NCBI GenBank assembly: GCA_963682175.1
Contig: OY821779.1
Span: forward strand, 1,934,501-1,998,500
Source of the DNA: Triglochin maritima
Lineage: Eukaryota > Streptophyta > Magnoliopsida > Alismatales > Juncaginaceae
DNA length: 64,000 nucleotides
Direction of reading: 5' to 3'
Numbering within the stretch: the stretch's first letter is position 1; every line of letters starts with the position of its first letter. A program made the position numbers and the translations under genes. Under the pieces are notes generated by a model. The model ran no database searches and had not been told where the DNA came from. It saw only the letters and a list, made by a program, of their open reading frames with translations. Below are positions 45,568 through 58,700 of this stretch, one piece after another.

Positions 45568-48500
45568 TCATTCATACAGTGGTGGCTTAGTGCCATCGCC
45601 ACCTTCCAAGTCACCTGCAAGGGGTGCATCACCAGCATCACCATCTGTCCTCCCGTTTTCATCGATCCCAAGCACATCATCCATCATGTCATCTTCAGCA
45701 GCAATGTCCTCAACATCTTCTTCCTCAGTGCCAGGAATTCTGCGCGTCTTAGGTCCGTGCTCCAATTGGTGCGTCTCAAGATCCTTATCCATGGATTCTT
45801 GTAGGTTCACCATCTTGCTTGCTTTTCTTGCATTCCTTGCATTTTGCCATCTCTCCAGCTGAGACTGCACATTTGAGAGGTATTGCTCCTCAATCTGTTT
45901 CTGATATTCAGACAATTCCGCCCTTCTTGCAGATTTCCATTCAAGAAGGATCTACATAAGAGGAAAAATAGTTTTCATTATCCAATTACTTTCTAAAAGG
46001 AGTCTCAGACCAGAGTTGAACTTCAACGTGATGTGGCAGGTCTTCAAAGTGCCAATGCCGTTACGAATTATTGGGGGGAAAATCAACCTTAATGAAAAAG
46101 CACAACCGTATTCAACCTAACAAAAGATTTGAAATCCTTAGCATGAAAAAATATCTAATTAAATTTTAACTTCCAAAAGGAAAAAAGTACCAAAGAAACA
46201 CAATCTTGAGTTTACTGATTCTCTATCACTACCAGTTGAATACAAAGCTAACGGTCTTGGCAGCTTATATATACCCATTTCTTGTAATAACTATACTCAT
46301 TTTATTGGACTTCAAACAAGTGCTGGAGGTAATAAGACGCCCAAAAAAGAAAAATAAGTGATGACCTCTTAGAAGATCAAACTCTATTACTCTAACTACA
46401 ACCTGATTATCTGAGGTACTGACGGTAGATTGACCTGGGCAAGGCAGCCAGTCTAAAGGACGAGGCGAGTGGCCTGAACAACTACGACACTTATATGTAA
46501 ATCGTGAACAAGGAGCAGAAACAAAGTTAGCAGCTTGCAGGCAATGGATAGTCTACCCAACAGTAAACATGAACGTTCATTTTCTTTTAGAAACCTACTA
46601 TAACAAATTCCTTTTTTTGACGAAAAATAAGAGGATAACTATGAAGACAAGTGATAGGGTCCACAAGAGTTCAAAGTGAACGAATATACAAGTTATGAAC
46701 AATAGGTATTGTTAGAGGCACGATTTTTCAGAAACTTTGATTTGAGCAGTTTATGCTGAGACAGATTTTAACACCACAGATAATAAAACCACACCTGTTC
46801 TTTCTCTTTCTCATTTACAGCAGAATCTTCATCAACAGGCATCTTCGGCAAGTAGTAAATTGAAGGTTCAGCCTTTGTCCTGAAACCAAAGCCAAAACCA
46901 GTCAAACTGGTATAACATTCAAACCAATAACACAACCTAGACTACCTAAGGTACTAAAACTATGCTGAGCAAAAGCTTCGGATTCCATCAGGTGCGACTA
47001 TGTTTATGAACTGAAACTTATCTGCTTCAACTAAACATGTCAATGTGCACACTTTGAACCAAAAAATAACAATAACCTGCAATGCATTGGTAACACGATA
47101 GTTAGGTTTAGTTAAAAGAAACTTTGCTGGTAGAAGGAATAGATAAGAAAAATTTAAGTGAACCACCAACTTCAAGCTGAAGATTAACAGACAACTATTA
47201 CCATAAAGAAAGGAATTTCTTCCTGAAAGTCAACACACCTTATAAAATTGCACAGCTTCTTTTGGTGATCACTCCACTGAATAAAAAGCAGCTCTAACTT
47301 CTTCTCTTCTTGTTTAGCAGCAACACGAGCTCTTAAGGTCTGTTACAAAAAACCAAGCAATTTCACAATAAGCTACAAAGTTTGTTCAAATTATAATGTC
47401 TAGTATCAATAGATATACGTAATAAAAGTATAAAAGTTACAAGGTCACGCTTCCGTTTCTCAACGATTTGTTCACGCTCTTGCTGCCGCAATTTCTCACT
47501 TTCTTCTCGCGCCCTTTGTTCAGCCTACATACAAATTCACAACAGATGCTATCCGATTAGACAGTAAAGTTAGCACTAAAGAGGTCACTACAGTTTTGTT
47601 AGTCAGAGATGTGATTGTACAACAGAATGGTCTATCTAAAGCCAGATAACACGAGAAAATCAGAGAAGATCGCTGACAGAACTCTACAATCACATGTTTT
47701 CATTATCGGTTTTGTCAAGGCAGAAAAGCATGGACACAAAGTCAGCATTGTCTGCACCATCTGCCAAATTACATCTTTCAAACTCAATGAGATAAGATCG
47801 AAATAATTGATGAGCAATTGGCAGTGAATAGGAGGTTTTTGCAGAGTACTAAGACAGTATTATTCTGAGGATGATTTGCCTAAACTTCTCTTTCAACCGA
47901 ACGTTGGAACATGAAATCAATGTCAGAGTACCAAGACAGGCAGAGTATTCTCTGAGGATGATTTGCCTACACTTCTCCTTCAACCGAATGTTGAGACATG
48001 AAATCAATGTCATTGAAGATATAACATATTAAGCTATTACAGTTGTGAATGTATTGCAAAATACGAACTAATATATTACTATGCAATAAAAAAATTGGAA
48101 ATCAGAATTGGTTAAAGTGATGACTCATAGGAAAAAATACCCTTTTCAATGAATCTGATCTACGCATGTATGCTTCAGTTGATGAAAGTTGTTTGTCCTC
48201 TTCTCTGAATTTCTGTAGGTGCAACATAAAAGGATCAGATGGATGACATAAGCATCTATTCGATGGAAAGACCATAAAAGTAGGCATTATTGACAACTGA
48301 AACAGGATAACAACAGCAAAAGCAGAATAAAGAGAAGAAACTTATAAAAATTTAGAATATGGTAAAAAGTTAGAAAAGGTAAATCAACACTAATCAATAT
48401 CAAAGCTTTATATGAATAGTGCCCTCTCTCGTTCCTAAGCAATTTATTCCGAAATTGTGTAATTGATGTGCTAAAACTCATACCCCACCACAATTTTCTT

Positions 48501-51436
48501 GAATCACAACAACTTAAGTTCATAACAAATAAAAGAATATAACATCAACATCAACATAACCCCAATGCCTCTTCTGAGGCTCCCGCCTAAGCGAGGTAAG
48601 GGGGGTCGGATGTACGCAACCCTACCACTGTAAAACAGTGAGGTTGTTTCCAATTGACTCAAATGATACAAATGCAACTGACCATCTGCGATTCCACAAT
48701 AAAAGAAATGCAGATCGTTTAAATAGTCCTTTGATATAGTCCATGATGCTCCAAATGTCAAAAAACAACTTAATCTTTGACACAGTGGAAATGGACATAA
48801 ATAAAAGAATATAAAATCAACATTTTTTTCAAAAACACAAAACAAGCAAACCTGCAATGCTATATGGTGCGGAATGTTGGGCCACTAAAAGACAACATAT
48901 ACAAAAAATGAGTGTGTCTGAAATGAGGATGTTGAGGTGGATGTGTGGTCATACGCGAATGGACAAGATTAAAAATGAAGACATTCGTGAGAGTTGGAGT
49001 TGCTCCAATGGAAGAGAAAATTATACAACACAGACTGAGATGGTTTGGACATGTACAAAGAAGATCTCTGGAGGCACCTATAAGAAGAGGAGTATTAAAT
49101 CGGACCGAAGACACAAAAAGAGGAAGATGTAGACCACGATTGACTTGGGAGGAAGCAGTTAAAAGAAATCTCAAAGATTGGAATGTGCCTCGGGAATTTG
49201 CATTGGATAGAAGCGCGTGGAAGAAGGCGATTCACGTGCCTGAACTGTGACTCCTTAGAGTTTCATTTCTAGGCTACCCCAACTAGTTTGGGATTAAAGA
49301 CTTTGTTGTTGTTGTTGTTGGTCTTTGAGGAATTGAAATACGTCTATCCTCGAACAACATTGAAACCAGAGCACCCACATGTGCTTCCAGCTATTATTTC
49401 CATCTATCAAGCAATGCAAACTCTAAATGAATGGGCCTACAGAACAAAATCCGTATCTAACTCATTGCACTCTCCTTCACAACTTGTAAAGAACAGAAAT
49501 CTAGCTTATGCTTACATGACTTACACTTAACCTCATTCACATATCTCAAGTACTTTTAGCAAAAAATAACATTGCCCGACTATTTTACTTTCATTGATTT
49601 AATTAAATAACTAAAACAGTTAGCAGCTCTTGACGTTAGATTGCAAGTAAGGGGGCAAATGTATGCAGACTATCCACGGATAATTTGTATTCATATCCGA
49701 GTTTTTCCATATCCAGGTATATACGGATATCGGATTTCGAGTTTTTGCGAATACAAATGCAGATATAAAATTTTGGATTTTGGCGGACACGGATATGCAT
49801 ATTTTGGTCGAATACGGATACAAATATCCGCAAGATTAAGATTATGTTTTTCCCTATATATGTTTAAATTAGTTATTTTCTCATTTAAATTTTTTACTTA
49901 AAATTTTACTACTACAAATAAAATGTGTTACATTTCTGAACTAATATAGTTAAGGTATAATTTTATCCAATTTAAAAGGTAAAAAATATGTGAATTACCA
50001 TGATATACTCATTTTATATTGTATACGAACACTGCATTTATCTGTATCCGTTTATAAAATATTTATTCCATATCTAAATCCGTTTTTAAGGATACACATT
50101 TTTTATATCTGAGACAATCCGTATCTGCAAATCAGATATGGTAATATCCATATTATCCAACCCGTATGCGATCCGTTTGCACCCCTAATTGCAAGTAATA
50201 AAACTACCATGGAGAAAGCACTAAACATTACTTGAGTCAAATCTACGTAGAGCTTCATATTGAACTTCAACTTGACAACTTCAGAAATTGGGCACCCATG
50301 TGCAAAACTCGTTTGTAAGAACAGTACGAAACTGGAGAAACTATAATGGCTACACATATAGAAAATCTTAAGTTCACCATACAAAATCAACACAACTTTG
50401 GACCTAGTCTTTTCTTGTGGCTCTACAGGTACATGTGGTTTCAAAGTAAGTTTCTGACAATCCTGGTATGACATCCCATGGGATGCATCAAAGAGGATAA
50501 TATTGTCCAACCACACATTTGAACTGATATATCAATGAAGTGATGAACACAAAAGGGGAAAAAAATTCACCTCCAGAGTTCCCAAAAGCTGCCCTAGCAT
50601 TCTTCTGTTCCTCTTAACCAAGCTCGGATCCTCGTTTTTCGGCAACACCCTCGGAGCAGGCTCTGTGGATGGCACATCATAATTCTGCTCGGCAAAAAAG
50701 CCCAAAGAAAACCAAACCCTTACTTTTCCCACATCAAACAACGCAAACAAAAATATAAAGATATCAAGCAAAATAGCAGCAGCTTCCTTACAATCCGACT
50801 GCTCCTCCACGCTCCCCTCCTCAACCCTCCGTCCCTTCGTGAACCCGTCGCAAACTTATAACTGTTCTCGGTGCCACCCTCGGGTTGCGTCTTGGCAGCC
50901 AATTCATCCCCTTCCATCCCCACCTTCTCTCCAACAGTATTCGTCTCATCCTCCTCCCCTCCTCCAACCTTCAAACCAAACCACACAAGCTCAAAACCAA
51001 ATCAAACATTAAAACTCCTCACCGAATATCCGACCTATACGCACCTTAACCACCGCGGAAGATAGCCTCCTCTTTGGAGCAGGTTGATCCTCGTCCACCC
51101 CCCTCTCCGCCTAACAAAAACCAAAAAAACCCCCTAAAACTCTAAACCTCAACCCAAAACAAAACCGAAACCCCACACTCACCGGCCTGACGACGCCGCG
51201 CTGGCGGTTGAGGTTAGGGAAGGGACCATTGCTGCCCAATCCTGCACGGCGGATGCCTCTAGGGTCTCGGAGGCGCTCGGAGATCTGAGAAGGGGGTGGA
51301 AAGGTGAGATGAGAGGGGAAGGGGGTTTGTGAGGGAGGAAGGGGGAGAGACGAACCTCCCACTGCTGGCGCTTGAGCTCCTCGATCTCCTTCCGGAGCTC
51401 CTCCGCCGTCTTCTCCGGTGCGTCTGCGCTTCCCAT
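45568..51436 (-). CDS. Pinin/SDK/memA-domain protein
   Basis: Nuclear protein of the exon-junction/splicing machinery. Ten exons on the minus strand: 51356-51436, 51183-51284, 51045-51110, 50792-50968, 50571-50684, 48141-48212, 47441-47524, 47239-47339, 46795-46879 and 45568-45951, giving 421 residues. The N-terminal coiled region reads EKTAEELRKEIEELKRQQWE, then ISERLRDPRGIRRAG. The pinin_SDK_memA domain follows: RVLPKNEDPSLVKRNRRMLG, QLLGTLEKFREEDKQLSSTE, a long charged helix (RAREESEKLRQQEREQIVEK) and LELLFIQWSDHQKKL. The C-terminus is acidic. Exon 4 is the least certain: its donor is ATT/GTAAGG and its residues (GGLRRGAWRSSRI) are poorly conserved-looking. Intron 5 is 2.36 kb and full of repeats. 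Confidence 0.88.
48539..48670 (-). mobile_element. Au-like SINE, 3' part
   Basis: On the minus strand the segment contains GGTTGTTTCCAATTGACTC-like text in reverse order of reading, then GGTAGGGTTGCGTACATCCG, ACCTCGCTTAGGCGGGAGCC and ends in TTGATGTTGATGTT. This is the conserved 3' half of plant Au SINEs, whose tail is TTG repeats. The tRNA-like 5' half is not evident, so the copy is truncated. Confidence 0.7.
48850..49320 (+). mobile_element. RTE-type LINE, 5'-truncated 3' end
   Basis: Encodes the C-terminal tail of a non-LTR reverse transcriptase: LYGAECWATKRQHIQKMSV, RMLRWMCGHTRMDKIKNEDI, then in another frame VGVAPMEEKIIQHRLRWFGH and GRCRPRLTWEEAVKRNLKDW. One frameshift near 48990 breaks it. 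The 3' end CCAACTAGTTTGGGATTAAA is followed by TTG repeats at 49301-49320, the standard plant RTE tail. Confidence 0.8.
49648..50187. mobile_element. hAT-type MITE (540 bp) in pinin intron 5
   Basis: The left end TAAGGGGGCAAATG and the reverse complement of the right end, TAGGGGTGCAAACG, are inverted repeats. A perfect 8-bp duplication attgcaag lies at 49640-49647 and 50188-50195. The interior is full of ATATCCG/CGGATAT motifs and non-coding. Confidence 0.92.
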
Positions 51437-51679
51437 CGCGGTGCCAACTCTTGTTGTTGTTTGTGGGAATGGAAGAAGAGGGTTCGGCGGAGGAGAAAGG
51501 AAAACCCTCGGTTGGGTTTAGGCCCTCTCGGGGTTGGTTATCTATTTGTTTAGGAATGCTAATATTGCTTTGTAGTCATGTTTATTTGATTAAGGATTAT
51601 GTTGTTTTGACATTTAATTAAGATTGGTTCGAGGTTATCAGCTTTTGGTTTTCTTTCGCTAGTAAATGAGCAAGCTCGT
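51437..51679. promoter_or_regulatory. Upstream region of the pinin-like gene
   Basis: Probable 5' UTR and promoter of the minus-strand pinin-like gene. It is GC-rich near the ATG, and minus-strand AAACCCT-type sequence (ggttgggtttaggccc on plus) lies at about 51510-51525. No TATA box was chosen with confidence. Confidence 0.35.
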
Positions 51680-51858
51680 AACAATATGAACTCCGAAATG
51701 ATGTTGAGGAGAGATATATATTGTTGTGGGTTGTAGTTAAGATGTGAATAATGTAGTAAAAAGAAGAAAGTAGGTTGGAGAGAGATAAAACTGATGTAAA
51801 AGAGAAAAAAGAAAGAGAACGCTCATGATCAGGTCGTCCGAGTCGTGGTTAATGATAA
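51680..51858. mobile_element. Transposon end related to the one at 401-600
   Basis: In reverse complement relative to 408-600: gatgttgaggagaga, gttaagatgtgaata, ctgatgtaaaagagaaa and catgatcaggtcgtccgagt all have counterparts there. It ends with gtggttaatgataaag followed by TTA. The other end was not found. Confidence 0.55.
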
Positions 51859-52715
51859 AGTTAAGTAAACTGAAAGTCGTGACCCATGAGGGTTACTAAA
51901 TGTCGATGTGACATAAAGGAACCTAGAATATTATAAAGAATAAGATATGTAACATTACATTCTAAAAAAGATTACCCGACCTTGCAGGACGATTCAGGAC
52001 CATGAATGTCTCTTTTAAGAATAATATCAAAAGTTAGAATTTTGTCATTAACGACGGAGTAGACAAAACTTTTAATTTTCGGTGGACATTCTTTCGTAAC
52101 ATTTTCCATGGTTTTAATTTGGTTCCACTTAAGTCAGAAAGTAGTAGAAAGATTTAACAGAGTATGTTATTTTGAGAGTTGAACCATAATGGTTCATCGT
52201 CGGAGTTGTCAGATTGTATCTTTGGAGGATGATCGCTGTTGGTATGTTCGCAATATCTGCGGGCCGTAGCATTCCAATCCAGACACATGTTAAAAATGTT
52301 CGACGAGAAGTTACCATCGGAGTTATTTTTTGCTTTATGTGTAAATACCAAAGCAATTAAGCAAACAAGTAAATTGGCAAGTAATATACACCACTTTTTA
52401 AAGTCCAACCAACAACACACCGACACACCTTTCTCCAAAGTACACGAAAGGTCATGACGGTCCTTTAAAGTAATTGTATTCGATATTATTTCCAGTAATC
52501 TAATTAGCCGAACTCGAGTCATAAACCCACCACAACCGTGGGTCCCACGTCACAATTCCAAAGTAAACCAATCAAGAAGGGACAAAAGCAGCCCACAACC
52601 GTGAACCGTCGCTTCCCCGTTGCCAAAACAGCCCCCTCTTCCCCTAAACCCACACTCCCTTAAAACCCCCAATTCCCCAAAATTTCTAGGGTTTCCGCCG
52701 CGCCATGCGAAGACG
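51859..52715. other. Interval upstream of the DEAH helicase gene
   Basis: Minus-strand text at about 52154-52280 (LDWNATARRYCEHTNSDHPP, SDNSDDEPLWFNSQ) is mildly protein-like and may be a transposon gene remnant, not identified. From about 52560 the sequence becomes C-rich leader-like DNA, and TCTAGGGTTT at 52686-52695 is a telo-box-like motif in the helicase 5' UTR. Confidence 0.35.
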
Positions 52716-55700
52716 ATGACGCACCAACGACGCCACCCACCTCCCTCTCAGTGCCCCTCCCCTCCCTTCGCCGTCTTCCTCGACTACTCCGACGACCCTC
52801 CCGGCCCCCGCGTGACCCTCCCCGACCTCCGCGGTTTGGTTTCTAAATGCCCTGTGAAACCCCGCAGAGCCGCCGTTCGCGCTGATGGACCCGCCGGACG
52901 GCTGTTGTATGATTCCCGGCCGGATGCCGTCGAGTGCCTTGCTCACTTCTGGAGGCTTTGTCTTGGTGGTGGTTTGAATTTGCCCGCTCCTGTGATTTCC
53001 CCTTGTGCGATGTCGGTTAGGGAGTGGGATTTGGAGACGGCGCGGTTGAGGGAGGTTTTTGGTGCTCATGTTAGTGGTTTGCTTTGTGGGGACTCCGTTC
53101 GGAAGGTTGAGAGGAGGATCGATGAGGTTGCGGCGGAGATCGCGAGAGTTGGAGGGTTGCATAAGAGGCCTAATAGTATGAAGGCGTTTATGAAGTTTGA
53201 GGCGCAAATGAAGGGTTTGAAGACGGAAAGGGAGCAGCTTGTGGAGAGGTTGGAGGAGTTTAGGGCGGGTATGAGGTCGGTTCTGGCTCGGCTCGATGGG
53301 AAGGTGGGAGAGGGGTCGGTTGGAGAGGTGGGTGGTTTTGAGTTGTTTGAATTGGGAGGTGAGTTGGACTGGTTTAGGTTGTGGAGGGTTATTGTGAGGG
53401 AGTGCCGGAGGCTTGATGATGGATTGCCTATTTATGCTTGCAGGAGGAAGATTATCACTGAAGTGCTTCACAACCAGGTTGGTGTTTGGCAATTACTCTC
53501 GGTTGCTTTTTTTTACTCAATTGTATTGGTTTTTGATACTGTGATGTGGTTTAATGATGTACACTGGGCTACATGAAACATTTGATCTAATAACTCTTTA
53601 AATTTGTGGAATGTTCAATTGTTACAATAGGTACCACACTGCCTGGTTTACTAGCATGAAGGACATAACATGTAAATTCAGTTATTTTTTTCGAGGTCAA
53701 GGGATAATTTGAATGCTCATATTATTACATGATGCAACATGCAAAGCAAAGATGGAAAAGTAGAAAATTTGAGGCTTGAACTTGGACCTCGATACAGATA
53801 TAAAAAAATGAACTTAACTTGGACCTCAATGATGTCAGAATTGTATTCTAAATATCACTTATCTTGAGTTTTACTTACACACGGGCATGGGTTTGAATGA
53901 CTTTGATTTTTTTCATAAACAACAATTAAAATTAAAATCTTATGGATTACCAGTCTTCAATTTTTTTTCTTCAAAATGTCCGAAAAAACCAATGGATCTT
54001 ACATGAAGTCATTCTTTTGACAACAAACTATGTGAGTTTGTACCGACAAAAAAAACTATGCGAGTCTTTCCGTCTATCCTAGTAGCTGGAATCAAAATGA
54101 CATTTGTTTAAAATCAAAGTGCTAGCCATGTGGTATTAATAAAACGTAATCAGTGGCATAAATTACTATTTAACATTCACTCAGACCCAGCACTCCAAGC
54201 CATAAAAAAGACTTAAAACTATAAAACTTACAGTGCTAAGCGGCTAAGCCAGCAAATACTAATACATAATTTCTTATTTGCTCGTTAACTCTTAACGTGT
54301 TAGCTTGCTTTTCAACCCACCAGTGATTAATGCTCAATTAATTTGTGGATCATCTGTAAGTGAAACAGATGTTAGCACTGGGTGTACCAGTTTCATGACT
54401 CCGCACATAAAATATTTGCATTGGTTTGTAATTATACATGGTCTAGTGGCTATAACATGTTATTGACCTTGCTTTTGTATTTTGGGCCATATTATGTTTG
54501 ACACTTATCTTGCTCTTGTTTGGGACTTTAGGTCAACTGTGTCTGTGTAATCCTTTGTAATGTATATAGAATTAAATATGAAGTATCACTACCACATCTT
54601 TTACAATGCCTGGAAACACTCTCCTTCTCAACCATGATACACTCTTTGTTTTTCTGCCTAAACTGATGTTTTTATTTATGCTACCCAATGGACGTCTTCA
54701 CCGGGGGTTTTTTCTTCTAAAGTTTATAGTAAGTAATGTATACTCCATGTGTTTTTTTTGACAACTTACATTCCATCTGTATTAAACAACTTAAATTGCA
54801 TAAAATATTTTGCTGCTTCAATTTGTTACAGGTAAACAAGATTTTGTTGTTTTTGGCAAGTAGATTGTTGCTTAAGTTATTACATTTCTCACATGCGCCT
54901 TTGATAAACAACGATTTGAATTCTCTCGGGATCAAAGCATTCACCTTTGGATTTTCATTTTTCTTAGGTATGAAGCAAAATAGAGAAGTGTGTATTTGAC
55001 TTAGTTAGTTGTGAATATTGAATTTATGTTGCATCTGTGGGTTTGTCGGTCATGAATATTACACTTATCTATTTAAGTACTTATGTCCTTATGAAGTGAA
55101 CACTTTATGTCCGTACAAAAGATAAATAATGGTTGCGATGTCATTATTTGTTTAAAAATGTGTAATATTTTTGAAAAGTGAATACCATTAGACATCTGAC
55201 TTTCTCCAGTTTTATCATTGATCCCATGCCATTTACCATGGTCTTTGAACTTAATTTTGTATCGTGTGGTTATCGTAGTCCTGGTACTAACTCAGGTTTG
55301 AAGTGCCATATTTTGCCATGCCAAAGGATTTTAGTTTTCCTGTTTACTTTTTGTGACATTGTTTTTAATATCAACAACTTTGTATACTATTAATACTGCT
55401 ATGGGTTCATGTTTCTCTTTGGTTACTTTCAAGTAACTTCTGATATCAGTCTTTCATGAACGCCTTTGATGTAGCACAAAGATTACATATTGAGGACTGT
55501 CCCTGTAGATAGTTAAGTGAGATCCATAAAAAACCATATTTCTGTCCATTCGATTGATCTTTCAATGTGTGGACAGGTAACTGTTTTAATTGGGGAAACT
55601 GGTTGCGGAAAGAGCACCCAGCTGGTGCAGTTTATCGCTGATACAGGAATAGCCATCAATGGTTCAATTTTGTGTACTCAACCTCGCAAAATCGCTGCAA

Positions 55701-58700
55701 TTACACTTGCTCATAGAGTAAAAGAAGAAAGTTATGGTTGTTACATGGATAATAGCATCGTTTCACATCCGTCATTCTCGTCTTCTCAGAAGTTTGACTC
55801 TAAAATAATGTTCATGACTGATCATTGTCTCCTACAGTATTGCATGAATAATACTAGTTTGGCTGGCATCTCGTGCATTATTGTTGATGAAGCTCATGAA
55901 AGGAGCCTGAGCACGGATCTCTTATTAGCACTGATCAAGAAACTACTTCTTCAGAGGTTTGATTTAAGGATTATCATAATGTCAGCAACTGCTGATGCGA
56001 ACAAGTTTGCTGATTATTATTTTGGATGTCAAACAATTCATGTGATTGGTAGAAGTTTCCCAGTTGAGATGAAGTATGTCCCTGATGTTTCTGCAGAGGC
56101 TTGTTTGGCTAAAGTATCTTGTCTGGCTTCAGGCTATGTTTCTACTTATGTTGCAGATGTTGTCAATATGGTTAACATTATTCACAAGTCCGAAGAAAAT
56201 GGAGCCATCCTTGCATTTTTGACTTCTCAAATGGAAGTAGAATGGGCCTGTGAGAATTTTCAATGTCCATCTGCTGTGGTGTTGCCATTGCATGGGAAGC
56301 TAGCTGGTGAAGAGCAATGCCACGTTTTTCAGAATTATGTGGGAAAAAGGAAGGTCATTTTTTCTACAAACTTGGCCGAGACATCTCTGACAATTCCAGG
56401 CATTAAGTTTGTGGTTGACTGTGGCATGGTCAAGGAGAGTAGATTTGTGCCAGGCACTGGCATGAATGTACTGAGTGTTTGCAAGGCAAGCCAAAGTTCT
56501 GCTAATCAGAGAGCTGGTCGAGCTGGTAGAACACAACCAGGTAAATGTTACAGGTTATATTCAGAATGTGATTTCCAGTTGATGCCACCATATCAAGATC
56601 CTGAAATCCAGAAGGTTCATCTTGGTATTGCTGTTTTAAGGATTCTTTCTTTGGGTATAAAAAATGTAAAAGAGTTTGAGTTTGTTGATCCCCCAAGCTC
56701 CAAGGCCATTGACACTGCTATTGGGAATTTGATTCGCTTGGGCGCTATCACTTGCAAAGATGAGATGCTTGAGCTGACTACCACTGGTAGGCGGTTGGTG
56801 AAGTTGGGCATTGAACCGAGACTTGGAAAAATTATCCTTGAGTGCCATGATTATGGTCTGAGCAAAGAGGGACTCGTGCTAGCTGCTGTGATGGCAAATG
56901 CCAGTAGCATATTCTGCAGAGTTGGCTCTAACGAGGAGAAACTAAAGGCCGATTGCCTTAAGATACCATTTTGCCATTCTGATGGTGATCTTTTCACTCT
57001 GCTATCCGTTTTCAAGGAATGGGAGTCTCAAGGGCAGAATAAAAACAAATGGTGCTGGCAGAACAGTATTAATGCCAAGTCCTTGAGACGGTGTCAGGAG
57101 ACCGTTAATGACTTGGAACATTGTCTTCGCCATGAACTGAACATAATTGTTCCTTCTTACTGGAAGTGGAAGCCAAATGAAACTTCTTACGATAAGTTAC
57201 TGAAGAAGGCGATGCTGGCTTCACTTGCCGAAAATGTTGCCATGTATTCTGGATGTGAGCGACTTGGCTATTTGGTGGCCCAAACAGGTGAACATATTCA
57301 ACTTCATCCTTCATCTTCTCTACACATTTATTCTGAGAAGCCAAGGTGGGTGGTATTCGGTGAGATTTTATCAATATCAAGTCAATATCTAGTCTGTGTA
57401 ACTTCTTTAGATGGTGAGCTGTTGCATACTATTCAGCCCTCCCCTCCATATGATATCATGAAGTTAGAGAGTCAGGAGATGCAGGTGACTACCATTTATG
57501 GACTGGGCTGCCACCTCCTTAGAAGATTCTGTGGCAGAGGAAACCGTGATCTGCAGTGTCTTGTGGCTCGGGTTAAAAGTAATTGCAAGGATGTTCATGC
57601 TGATATAAGTGTTGACTTTGATAGAGGGTTGGTTCAATTATTCACATCATCACAAGACATGGAAATGGCTTCTTCTTTGGTAAATGATTCTATAGATTTT
57701 GAAAGAAGATATTTATCAAATGAGTGCATCGAGAAACATTTGTATAATAGAGGACCTAATTTTTCTCCCTCTTCAGCTCTTTTTGGGGCTGGTGCAGCAA
57801 TTAAGCACCTTGAGCTTAAAAAGAGATTTTTAACTGTGGAAATTTCACATCCTGATGTTGATACATTAGATGACAAAGGACTCCTTAAACTGGTGGACCG
57901 TTCTGTCTCTGGTATATGTAGTTTTTGTAAGCACGTGGGTACTGAGAGAGATGGTTCAGATTCATCAAAACGGGGCAAGATCACATTTCTCACTCCTGAA
58001 GCTTCTGCAGACGCTGTAAATAAACTGAATGGGTTGGAATTTTCTGGTGCTACCGTCGGAGTATGCCCTATATGGTCATCCAAAGGTGATCATTGGCTAC
58101 CTTTACATGCTATAAGAGCCAAAGTCTGTTGGCCGCGCAGGTGCAGCAAGGGTGTTGCATTCATTAGATGTATGGTGCAAGATGCTGAGTTCATTGTTCA
58201 AGATTTGGTTGGTTTGACTATTGAAGGGCAATATGTTCGTTGTGAGATTAGTACTAAGAGATCAGATTGTGTTGTGTTAGCTGGGTTCAGTAAAAATCTC
58301 ACCGAGTCTGAACTATACGATGTGGTAAGATGTGCCACAAAGAGGATAATTTTTGATGTCTTTCTTCTGCGAGGAGATGTTATTGATTTTCCGTCTCGTA
58401 GTGTATGTGAGGAACAACTTTGCAGGGAGATCAAGCCATTTATGTGCAGCTGCTATCCATCGGTAAATTTCCGTGTAGAAGTTTTTAATCCTGGACCAAA
58501 AGACAGCATGATGAAAGCTGCTATAGTTTTTGACGACAGCTTATACCAGGAAGCAGCTAAGGCACTGGAACACCTTCGAGGAAGGGTACTCCCTAGCTGC
58601 TTACCATGGCAAAAGATTGAATGCCAGCAATTGTTTCAAAGTTCACTGTCTTGTCCTCGACATGTGTACTCTGTTATTAAGGAAGAACTGGACATTGTCC

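Noticed and set aside
52686..53492. 268-codon minus-strand frame
   Set aside because: Shadow of exon 1 of the DEAH helicase gene; its composition (Pro, Thr, Asn, His) is that of a reversed GC-rich coding exon.
55517..55576. Extension of the helicase frame upstream of exon 2
   Set aside because: It is intron sequence; the TGTGGACAG acceptor at 55576 fits the phase of exon 1 (HNQ then VTVLIGE).
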